Both the position numbers and the translations under genes were made by a program. DNA of 64,000 nucleotides from Peptostreptococcaceae bacterium (GTDB taxonomy: Bacteria; Bacillota; Clostridia; Peptostreptococcales; Peptostreptococcaceae), in assembly GCA_902363255.1 (NCBI GenBank), contig CABIZO010000005.1:124001-188000 (forward strand), written 5' to 3'. The notes beneath the pieces are model-generated. The model was not told the origin of the DNA. It saw nothing but the letters and a program-made list of their open reading frames with translations, and searched no databases. Below are positions 56,861-64,000 of this stretch, in pieces; position 1 is the first letter of the stretch; every line of letters starts with the position of its first letter.

Positions 56861-57697
56861 TTATTGTTGATATTTTTTTGTGGTAAATATTTTATTGCCA
56901 TCACTATAAAAAACTAAATCACCATTGATATCAGTTCGAAAAGTACTTATATTATATTTTTTTAATGTATCCAAGGTAGATTTATGGGGGTGGCCATAGT
57001 TATTTTTATATCCGCAGGAAATAGCTGCTATACTAGGAGATATTTCTTTTATAAAATTATCTGATGAAGATGAACTACTTCCGTGGTGAGCAACTTTTAA
57101 AAAGTCGATATTATTAAGGTCATATGAATTAGTCATTTCTATCTCGTTTGTTTCTTCACAGTCTCCTGTAAACAAAAAATCCATATCTTTATATGCTAAA
57201 TTAAATACAATTGAATTTTGATTTTTATTGTCTTGTATGTAAGAAGGACTAAGTATATCTATAATTGTATTAGAGTTGATATGTATAGAATTACCTTTAC
57301 TTAAATGATTAATTTTAATATTTTTATTTTCACATGCATTTATTAAATTGTGATAATGAGAAGAATCATCTTTTTGGTTTGGTGTATAAACTTTTTTAAT
57401 GTTGAAATTATTAATAATATCATCTAAACTTCCAATATGATCTTTATCCAAGTGGGTGGCTATAACTATATCTAAGTTTTTTACTTTGTTCAACTTTAGA
57501 TAAGTTCTTATAATCTTATAGGTATCTTCATCTCCACCGTCAACTAAGATGTTCTGACTATCAGGTGTTTTTATTAAAATACAATCTCCTTGTCCAATAT
57601 CGATAATATGGACAGATAAAAACTCGTTATATTGGTTACAACCACAACATAATAAAAGAAGTAAGGTTATTATTGTATATTTAAATTTTTTTATCAA
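56861..57697 (-). CDS. Secreted MBL-fold hydrolase like the ComEC C-terminal domain
   Basis: 278 aa from TTG 57697, eight bases after GGAGGA. A signal peptide ends in CCGC (possible lipidation at C20). The core is the ComEC-type metallo-beta-lactamase domain: IDIGQGDCILIKTP, ATHLDKDHIGSLDDI (HxDxDH metal site), FLFTGDCEE, and KVAHHGSSSSS. In ComEC the same domain is thought to degrade one DNA strand during uptake. The nearby comEC lacks it, so this may be the missing piece; other phosphodiester substrates are possible. Confidence 0.85.
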   Translation of the reverse strand: MIKKFKYTIITLLLLLCCGCNQYNEFLSVHIIDIGQGDCILIKTPDSQNILVDGGDEDTYKIIRTYLKLNKVKNLDIVIATHLDKDHIGSLDDIINNFNIKKVYTPNQKDDSSHYHNLINACENKNIKINHLSKGNSIHINSNTIIDILSPSYIQDNKNQNSIVFNLAYKDMDFLFTGDCEETNEIEMTNSYDLNNIDFLKVAHHGSSSSSSDNFIKEISPSIAAISCGYKNNYGHPHKSTLDTLKKYNISTFRTDINGDLVFYSDGNKIFTTKKYQQ

Positions 57698-57807
57698 ATA
57701 TAGATCCTCCGTATAAATAGTCTTCATATTTTATTCACAATTATTAATTAAAATATAGATTATTATACACTTGTATAAGTTAAAAATAAAAAATATTAAA
57801 AAATTTT

Positions 57808-57836
57808 TGTTGTATATGGGAAAAAGTGCTATTATA
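57808..57836 (+). promoter_or_regulatory. Promoter of the DUF2156-GNAT operon
   Basis: TTGTTG, 17-bp spacer, TATTAT; long 170-bp leader before the DUF2156 start. Confidence 0.6.
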
Positions 57837-58008
57837 TACAATGTATAAAATAAAAACTTATTTGATTTCAAATAAAATGTTTATATATATATTGTTAGGG
57901 TATTATATATATTAAATTTAATTTTGAACGAAAATATTTAATAATAAAAATGCAAATGTAAAATTACTATTTAACATAAATTTTAAAGCAATAAATTAGG
58001 AGGAAATT

Positions 58009-58914
58009 ATGATTTTTAAAGATATAAATATGGAATCTAGAGAACTTCTTAATCCATATTTCGATTTAGTAGATTATGAAGCGTGTGAATACTGTTTTAA
58101 TACATTATATATGTGGCAACATTTATATAAAACTGGTTACTATATAGGAGATGGATTTGCTGTAATAGTTGCAGAATATGAAGGAAATACATTTTCAATA
58201 TTACCACTAGCTAAAAAAGAAGATATGCCGAGAGTTATACAATTCGTTGTTGATTATTTTGAAAAAGAACAAAAGAAAATTTATTTTAGAGGTATAACAA
58301 AAGAAGTAGTAGAATTTTTAAAAGAAAATTACCCGGGAAAATTTGACTATACTGAAGAAAGAGATTTATTCGATTATGTTTATGATGGGGAAAGCATGAG
58401 GGAATTAAAAGGGCGAAAAAATGTAAAGAAAAGAAATCATATAAATTACTTTTTAAAAGAATATGAAGGTAGATATGAATATAGATTGCTTGATGAAAAA
58501 GACTTCCCTGCTTGTTTAGAATTAGTACAAGAATGGACAAGCAATAAAGAAGAAAATGGAGAAGTAGACGAAGAAATAGAAGAAGAATTAATAGGAATTA
58601 AAAAACTTTTCAATAATTATGAAATTATAAAAGACAGACTTAAAATAGCAGGCATATTTATAGATGGAAAACTAGAAGCTTTCACAATGGGAGAATATAT
58701 CAATCATAATATGGCTTTAATCCATATAGAAAAAGCTAACCCAAGTATAAGAGGGCTATATCCTTTTATAAACCAACAATTTTTAGTTCATGAATTTAGT
58801 GATGCGGAATTTATAAATAGAGAAGAAGATTTAGGAATAGAAGGTCTTAGAAAGGCTAAACTTTCTTACCATCCAGTTAGATTTGTAGAAAAATATACTG
58901 TTAGAGAGGTATAA
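58009..58914 (+). CDS. DUF2156 protein (phosphatidylglycerol lysyltransferase-type acyltransferase domain)
   Basis: 301 aa, two GNAT-like folds. The conserved K(G)RKNVKKRNHINYFLKEY stretch lies near residues 135-150, and GEYINHNMALIHIEKANPSIRG near 225. This soluble domain equals the aminoacyl-transferase half of MprF without the membrane flippase. Aminoacyl-tRNA substrate is inferred only. AGGAGG before ATG. Six bases separate it from the GNAT gene. Confidence 0.85.
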   Translation: MIFKDINMESRELLNPYFDLVDYEACEYCFNTLYMWQHLYKTGYYIGDGFAVIVAEYEGNTFSILPLAKKEDMPRVIQFVVDYFEKEQKKIYFRGITKEVVEFLKENYPGKFDYTEERDLFDYVYDGESMRELKGRKNVKKRNHINYFLKEYEGRYEYRLLDEKDFPACLELVQEWTSNKEENGEVDEEIEEELIGIKKLFNNYEIIKDRLKIAGIFIDGKLEAFTMGEYINHNMALIHIEKANPSIRGLYPFINQQFLVHEFSDAEFINREEDLGIEGLRKAKLSYHPVRFVEKYTVREV

Positions 58915-58919
58915 GATTT

Positions 58920-60077
58920 ATGAATATTAGGTTTGCTAGGGAATGTGACCAAAATAATATAATGGAGATTTGGAATTATTGTTTTAATGATGGTCCTAAA
59001 TTTACAGAGTATTATTTTAATAATAAATATAAAAATTATAACACAATAGTAGTTGAGGAAGAGGCAGATATAGTCTCTTCTCTTCAATTAAACCAATATA
59101 AAATAAAATTAAATAATAAAGAATATGATACGTCTTATGTTGTAGGAGTATCTACCTTACCGGAATCTAGGGGTAGAGGATACATGAAGCATATTATGGA
59201 CTTTACTCTAAATGAGCTATATAAAAAAGGACAGCTTGTATCAATTCTAATGCCGATAGATTATAGATTATACAGAAAATATGGTTATGAACATTGTTAT
59301 GATCAAATTGAATATGAAATTGATATTGAGGATTTAAGAGGATTTAAATCTTCAGGTAGCTTAATAAAAGCTAATCTAGGTCATATTACTGAAATGATGA
59401 ATATAGAAAAGTCTTTCCTAGAAAATTTAAATGGAATAGTAATAAGAGATGAAGATTATTATAAAAATTTATTTAAAGAAGTAGAAAGTGAAGATGGATA
59501 CGTTTATATTCATAAAGATAATGAAAGTGATGGATATATAATATACTTTATAAATGGAGATAATATTTTTGTTAGAGAGTTATATTATAAAAATATTAAT
59601 GCACTTAAGGGAATGTTAAGATTTATATATAATCATAATACTCAATGTAAAAAAGTAAATATAACAGCGCCTGTAGATGATAAGGTAAGATTTATTTTAT
59701 CAAATCCAAAAACTGTAACTATGAAGTTAAAACCTTTTATGATGGGTAGAGTTATTAATTTTAAGGAATATTTAAAAAGCCTACATATAGAATGTAATGA
59801 TAAATTAAATTTAATAGTTTCTGTTAAGGATGATTATATAAAAGAAAATAATAAAATATTTAAAATTAGTTTAGATAATAATAAATTAAGTGTTGAAGAT
59901 GGTGAGTTTGATTATGATGTGGAGTTTGATATAAATACCATATCTCAATTAGCATTTTCTTATATCAATGGAAAAGAAGCTTATTTGTTGAATAATTTAG
60001 ATGAAAACAAAAAGGTTATAGACTTCTTAGATTTAATTTTTGTTAAAAAAGAAAATTATATAAATGAATATGTTTAA
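58920..60077 (+). CDS. Eis-like GNAT acetyltransferase with SCP2-type C-terminal domain
   Basis: 385 aa. N-terminal GNAT domain with acetyl-CoA loop GVSTLPESRGRGYMKHIM and MPIDYRLYRKYGYEHC, a second GNAT-like domain, and a C-terminal SCP2-like part (about 275-385; FDINTISQLAFSYINGKEAY). Relatives acetylate aminoglycosides or small amines; here substrate unknown. Co-transcribed with the DUF2156 gene. Confidence 0.88.
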   Translation: MNIRFARECDQNNIMEIWNYCFNDGPKFTEYYFNNKYKNYNTIVVEEEADIVSSLQLNQYKIKLNNKEYDTSYVVGVSTLPESRGRGYMKHIMDFTLNELYKKGQLVSILMPIDYRLYRKYGYEHCYDQIEYEIDIEDLRGFKSSGSLIKANLGHITEMMNIEKSFLENLNGIVIRDEDYYKNLFKEVESEDGYVYIHKDNESDGYIIYFINGDNIFVRELYYKNINALKGMLRFIYNHNTQCKKVNITAPVDDKVRFILSNPKTVTMKLKPFMMGRVINFKEYLKSLHIECNDKLNLIVSVKDDYIKENNKIFKISLDNNKLSVEDGEFDYDVEFDINTISQLAFSYINGKEAYLLNNLDENKKVIDFLDLIFVKKENYINEYV

Positions 60078-60104
60078 AAGACAGCGAAAAGCTGTCTTTT
60101 TTTA
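60076..60104 (+). terminator. Terminator after the GNAT gene
   Basis: AAAAGACAGC / GCTGTCTTTT stem, 5-nt loop, T-run. Confidence 0.9.
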
Positions 60105-60189
60105 TGGTGAATTTTATGGATATAAAGATTAAGGGTCAGGTAATTGATGTGATAAAATTCAATTTTGTATACGAAATGTAAAACAACAG

Positions 60190-60218
60190 TTGAAAATAAT
60201 AATAAAAAGGACTATTAT
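60190..60218 (+). promoter_or_regulatory. Promoter of the aminotransferase gene
   Basis: TTGAAA, 17-bp spacer, TATTAT, 44 bp before ATG. Confidence 0.7.
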
Positions 60219-60262
60219 TATAAATATTTAGAAAATTATGAAAAATAAAAGGGGGAAAGTAT

Positions 60263-61465
60263 ATGGCAGTTAAATATGCGAAAAGAATGGATTTATTTAA
60301 AAAATCAGAATTAGGGGAAATATTAAAATTAATTGAAAAACCAGATATAATATCTTTTGCAGGTGGATTGCCAGCATCTGAGTTATTTCCTGTGGAAGAA
60401 ATGAAGAAAGTTGCTGTTAAAGTATTAGATGAAAATGGAGAAGAGGCTTTACAATATTCAGGATCTCAAGGATATTTACCTCTTAGAGATCATATAGCTA
60501 ATAGAATGAATACAAAAAGTAAAACTAATGTGCAAGCAGATGATATACTTATAACTAGTGGCTCTCAGCAAGCATTAGATTTTGCTGGAAATATATTTTT
60601 AGATGAGGAAGACATAGTGTTATGTGAGAGCCCGTCTTACCTAGGTGCTTTAAATGCTTTTAAAAATTATCAGCCTAAAGTTATAGAAGTTCCAACAGAT
60701 GAAGAAGGAATGATAACAGAAGAATTAGATAAAATCCTAAAAGAAAATAATAGAGTTAAATTTATATATGTAATACCAGATTTTCAAAATCCAACGGGAA
60801 TAACTTGGTCACTTGAAAGACGTAAAAAATTTATAGAAGTTATAAATAAATATGAAATACCTGTTATAGAAGATAATCCTTATGGAGAATTAAGATATGA
60901 AGGAGAGTTTTTACCAGCTTTAAAATCTTTTGATACAAAAGGGCTTGTAATATACTTAGGTACTTTTTCTAAAATATTCTGTCCAGGATATCGCTTGGGA
61001 TGGACTTGTGCATCAAAAGATATATTAAGAAAATTTATAACATGTAAAGAAAACTCTGATTTACAAACATCTACCATAGGTCAAAGAGAACTTAGTAAAT
61101 ATATAGATGACTATGACTTAGATGAGCATGTGGAAAAAATAAAAGTTACATACAAAAAACGTAGAGATCTAATGTTAAATTGTATGAAAGAAGAATTTCC
61201 TGAGGGAGTTAGTTTTACACATCCAAAAGGAGGATTATTCACGTGGGTTAAATTACCTGAAAAATTAAATGCTCAAGAACTTATGGAAAAATGCGTAGAA
61301 AATAATGTGGCTTATGTTCCAGGTGGATTTTTCTTCCCAAGTGGAAATAAGGAAAATTATTTTAGATTAAATTACTCTAGTTGCACAGAGGAAAAAATAG
61401 TAGAAGGAATAAAAAGATTAGGTAAAGTATTAAATGAAGCAGTTAGTGAAACTGCTGAGGTTTAA
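60263..61465 (+). CDS. PLP-dependent class I/II aminotransferase (LysN/MocR-like)
   Basis: 400 aa. Features: ISFAGGLPASELFP, YSGSQGYLPLRDHIA, TSGSQQALDFAG, DFQNPTG, and GTFSKIFCPGYRLGW with PLP lysine K237. This subgroup includes 2-aminoadipate and kynurenine/multi-substrate transaminases. Substrate cannot be given. No HTH domain is fused, so it is not itself a MocR regulator. Confidence 0.9.
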   Translation: MAVKYAKRMDLFKKSELGEILKLIEKPDIISFAGGLPASELFPVEEMKKVAVKVLDENGEEALQYSGSQGYLPLRDHIANRMNTKSKTNVQADDILITSGSQQALDFAGNIFLDEEDIVLCESPSYLGALNAFKNYQPKVIEVPTDEEGMITEELDKILKENNRVKFIYVIPDFQNPTGITWSLERRKKFIEVINKYEIPVIEDNPYGELRYEGEFLPALKSFDTKGLVIYLGTFSKIFCPGYRLGWTCASKDILRKFITCKENSDLQTSTIGQRELSKYIDDYDLDEHVEKIKVTYKKRRDLMLNCMKEEFPEGVSFTHPKGGLFTWVKLPEKLNAQELMEKCVENNVAYVPGGFFFPSGNKENYFRLNYSSCTEEKIVEGIKRLGKVLNEAVSETAEV

Positions 61466-61466
61466 T

Positions 61467-61506
61467 AAAAAGGCATATCTTCAATAAAGGGGATGTGCCT
61501 TTTCTA
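61467..61506 (+). terminator. Terminator after the aminotransferase gene
   Basis: AAAAGGCATATC pairs with GATGTGCCTTTT (one wobble). Confidence 0.8.
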
Positions 61507-61660
61507 TATTGTAAATTTAAAATTCATTTAGGATATGAACTTTATTATAATTTTTATTTGTGTAATGATTGCAAATTGTAAGTACTAGAAAGAATGTTTA
61601 GGTTTGAAAAAAAATAAGATGATGATAATAAGAATAGATAAAAATAATTATGGAGGTAAT

Positions 61661-62926
61661 ATGAGGAGACCGATACTAATATTATTTATATTTTTACTGT
61701 TCATATCTTTCATTTATACAAATAATAAACCATTAGATAAAATTAGGGATAAAGAGAAAATAATTATTGAAGGTGTGGTAAAGGATAAAGTTGAAAAAGA
61801 TAAATATGATCAATATAAAATTGAAAAATACCTAGTAAATGATTACAGTAGAAAACTAGACATAAAAATAGGTAAAATAGTTAAAATAAATGGAAGTATA
61901 AAAAGTTTAGATAAAATGAGCTTTGATGACTTTAATTATGGTAGATATGTAAAAAGTATGGGATATAAAGGTGTTATAACTGCTAATGGTTATAAAATAA
62001 AAGGAGAAAATGAATTTTATACTTTATTAGGTAAAACAAAAATCTACTTAAGGGATACATTTAGATATTTATATAAAGATAAATCTGATTTTATTAATTC
62101 TTTGATTTTAGGTCAAAAAGAAAATTTAAGTAAAGAAGAAAAAGATATGTTTTCAAAAACTGGAACAAGTCATGTAATAGCTATATCTGGACTTCACACA
62201 GGGATATTATGCACGATGATTGCAATAATTATAAATGGAATTAATAAGTTTTATAAACTTATAATTCTAACTATTGTAATGGTTTTATACAGTATAATAG
62301 TTGGATTTTCACCATCCATAAGTAGATCTATAGTTTTTGTTATAATAATGTATTTAGCCATATTTTTAGAAGAAAAGCGAGATGGAATATGCACACTATC
62401 CTTGATAGGTGCCTTTTTGCTTGTAAATAATCCATATACAATTTATAATACATCTTTTCAATTATCTTTTTTAGCTACTTTATCTATTATATATTTTTAT
62501 AAAATAATAAATAAGTATTTAAAAATAAGTATAGTATCCATAAGCATAAGTGCTAACATATTAACTTGGCCTATCGTGTATTACGTATTCGAAGGAATAC
62601 CAGTATTATTTATTTTGGGAAATGTGATAGTTGTTCCTGTAATTGGGTTAATAATGAATCTGAGTGTAATTAGTGTGATTTTATTTAGATTTAGTATTTT
62701 AATGTCGAAAATTTTAGCATATTTGAGCAAAAGCATTATTATTATGGTATATTATTTATTAGACAAACTCGCAGAAAATAAATTAGCATATATTGAAATT
62801 AACAATCCTAAATTATTTTATGTAACTTTTTATTACATTTTAATTTTTTCATATATGATATATAGGGAGTTAAAGATTATGAAGGAGCAAGAAAATGGAT
62901 TACAAGGATATTATAAGGAACATTAA
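61661..62926 (+). CDS. comEC: Short ComEC-type DNA channel protein lacking the MBL domain
   Basis: 421 aa from ATG 61661 (GGAGGT upstream; TTG 61604 in frame but without a site). N-terminal DUF4131-like OB region (residues 30-115), then the Competence domain with KTGTSHVIAISGLHTGIL, SPSISRSIVF, and about eight or nine membrane spans. Ordinary ComEC has about 750 aa including a C-terminal MBL nuclease; this protein ends after the last helix (IYRELKIMKEQ). It overlaps holA by 32 bp, so it was not simply cut by a local frameshift. Confidence 0.88.
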   Translation: MRRPILILFIFLLFISFIYTNNKPLDKIRDKEKIIIEGVVKDKVEKDKYDQYKIEKYLVNDYSRKLDIKIGKIVKINGSIKSLDKMSFDDFNYGRYVKSMGYKGVITANGYKIKGENEFYTLLGKTKIYLRDTFRYLYKDKSDFINSLILGQKENLSKEEKDMFSKTGTSHVIAISGLHTGILCTMIAIIINGINKFYKLIILTIVMVLYSIIVGFSPSISRSIVFVIIMYLAIFLEEKRDGICTLSLIGAFLLVNNPYTIYNTSFQLSFLATLSIIYFYKIINKYLKISIVSISISANILTWPIVYYVFEGIPVLFILGNVIVVPVIGLIMNLSVISVILFRFSILMSKILAYLSKSIIIMVYYLLDKLAENKLAYIEINNPKLFYVTFYYILIFSYMIYRELKIMKEQENGLQGYYKEH

Positions 62927-63938
62927 AAATAAAAATTTTGAAAATATATATCTTTTATATGGTAGAGAATATTATTTAATTGATAATGCTATAAAAAACT
63001 TCAAAGAAAGTCTTAATGAGTCAATGATTGATTTTAATCTAGATGTAATAGATGGGAAAGAAGTATTATTAGATCAATTATTAAGTTCTATAGAAACACT
63101 ACCATTTATGGATGATAAAAAAATTACCATAGTAAAGGACTTTGAATTACTAAAAGGGAAAAGGAAGAATTTTTCTGAAGGTGATGAAAAATACTTCATT
63201 GACTATTTAGATAATATATCGGAAAGTACAGTTTTAGTTTTTGTTGTATATGGTGAAGTAGATAAAAGAAAGAAGATAGTAAAAAAAATACAGGAAAAAG
63301 GTATTGTATTTAATTGTGATAAAATTTCTGATATGGACCTATTTAAATGGACTAAAAGAAAGTTTGAAAGTTTCGGGACCATAATAGAAAATGCACAAGT
63401 TATGTATTTTATTGAATCCCAAGGGTATAGAGATAAAAATAGCGATAAGACTCTTTCAGATTTGGAAAATGAAATAATTAAAATTAGCTCCTTTGTAGGT
63501 AAAGAAAATAAAGTAAGTAATGAGATTATAGATAGATTATCTCAAAAAAAGATAGAAAATGATATTTTTAAACTTATAGATTATATAGGAGAAAAAAACT
63601 CATCATCTGCTATAAAAATATTAAATGATATGATTGGAGAAGGTGAATCTGTCCTTGGAATATTTGCGATGATAAGTAGGCAGTTTAAAATAGTTTTACA
63701 AGTTAGAAGTATGCAAATAGAAGGGGCATCTGTAAATGACATTTGTGAAAAGTTAAGTCTAAGACAATTTGTAGTAAATAAGGCACTAAAACAAAGTCGT
63801 AACTTTTCAGATGATATAATAATAGATATGTTAAATTTCATTTTAGAGAATGACTTCAAAATTAAAAATGGATTAATAAAAGATACTTTGGCTATAGAAA
63901 TTTTAGTAAGTAAATATTGTCAAAGAAATATTAGTTAA
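62895..63938 (+). CDS. holA: DNA polymerase III subunit delta
   Basis: 347 aa. The clamp-loader delta fold is visible from IYLLYGREYYLIDNAI at the N terminus, LDVIDGKEVLLDQLLSSIETLPFMDD, and the C-terminal collar part (LGIFAMISRQFKIVLQVR). It opens the beta clamp. The start lies inside the end of comEC with GAAGGAG upstream, matching the comEC-holA order of many Firmicutes; rpsT would be expected next. Terminator follows. Confidence 0.94.
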   Translation: MDYKDIIRNIKNKNFENIYLLYGREYYLIDNAIKNFKESLNESMIDFNLDVIDGKEVLLDQLLSSIETLPFMDDKKITIVKDFELLKGKRKNFSEGDEKYFIDYLDNISESTVLVFVVYGEVDKRKKIVKKIQEKGIVFNCDKISDMDLFKWTKRKFESFGTIIENAQVMYFIESQGYRDKNSDKTLSDLENEIIKISSFVGKENKVSNEIIDRLSQKKIENDIFKLIDYIGEKNSSSAIKILNDMIGEGESVLGIFAMISRQFKIVLQVRSMQIEGASVNDICEKLSLRQFVVNKALKQSRNFSDDIIIDMLNFILENDFKIKNGLIKDTLAIEILVSKYCQRNIS

Positions 63939-63971
63939 AAGTCTTAGTAAAAATGCTAAGGCTTTTTTTAT
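63937..63971 (+). terminator. Terminator after holA
   Basis: AAAGTCTTAG pairs with CTAAGGCTTT (one wobble), T-run. The remaining 29 bp to the window end hold only a GGGGGA that may precede the next gene. Confidence 0.85.
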
Positions 63972-64000
63972 AGGTTAAATTTATGATTTATGGGGGATAA

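Noticed and set aside
60116..60181. 21-codon ORF between the GNAT and aminotransferase genes
   Set aside because: Weak ribosome site (GGTGA), no terminator of its own and no recognisable feature.
1..64000. CRISPR arrays, tRNA or rRNA genes, prophage
   Set aside because: No regularly spaced short repeats, no tRNA-like TTCGA arm context, and no phage structural genes were seen. The two 66-bp repeats are contiguous with no spacers.

Overview
This AT-rich window looks like the chromosome of a low-GC Gram-positive anaerobe, most likely a member of the Peptostreptococcaceae (the wider Clostridioides / Paraclostridium / Romboutsia / Terrisporobacter group). The grounds are the AT-rich codon use, strong GGAGG-type ribosome binding sites, a clostridial Rnf complex with a multi-cluster RnfB, and the order rnf - maf - radC - mreBCD - mrdA - minCDE - rodA - mgsA - flavodiiron protein - TIGR03960 - TIGR03936 - rng - rplU - prp - rpmA - obg, which I recall as typical of that family. 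The species cannot be named from the sequence alone.

Layout. 1-2.5 kb: end of the Rnf operon (ferredoxin:NAD+ oxidoreductase, ion pump). 2.6-13 kb: cell shape, division and envelope genes (maf, radC, mreBCD, PBP2, minCDE, rodA), then methylglyoxal synthase. 13.2-14.4 kb, minus strand: flavodiiron protein. 14.7-21.6 kb: radical-SAM pair, RNase G, the L21-Prp-L27-Obg-YhbY ribosome block with an L21 leader. 21.7-26.7 kb: a more variable stretch with an orphan polyamine-binding lipoprotein, a DUF2975/HTH/S41 cassette, RNase Z, RecX and a 25-aa membrane microprotein missed by ordinary length cut-offs. 26.9-31.6 kb: nadD-yqeK, a tandem structured repeat, rsfS, and a T-box controlled leuS. 31.7-41.6 kb: housekeeping singles (ridA, antiporter, HAD phosphatase, argH, D,D-carboxypeptidase, comEA, apbE, NusG_II protein, ung, rhodanese, G5/3D cell-wall protein). 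42-47 kb: a complete spermidine operon speA-speD-speE-speB-metK. 47.3-56.8 kb: an apparent island in which two copies of a tcdA-like gene (818-bp repeat, 7 mismatches, no indel) flank an IS256 relic, a two-component system, a Cys-containing lipoprotein and an ABC exporter whose permease carries a C-terminal frameshift. 56.9-63.9 kb: secreted MBL-fold protein, DUF2156 and GNAT genes, an aminotransferase, a short ComEC and holA.

How the genes connect. MetK makes the AdoMet that SpeD decarboxylates, SpeA and SpeB make putrescine from arginine, and SpeE joins the two products. ApbE is the enzyme family that attaches FMN to RnfG, so the apbE gene at 38 kb probably serves the Rnf complex at 0 kb. 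Prp removes the N-terminal extension visible on the adjacent L27. The short ComEC lacks the metallo-beta-lactamase domain usual in the family, while a separate secreted MBL protein lies 4 kb away. No tRNA, rRNA or CRISPR array was seen. The most unusual features are the repeat-flanked island, the covarying 66-bp tandem repeat, the recX-linked microprotein, and perfect inverted repeats inside mreC and rng.
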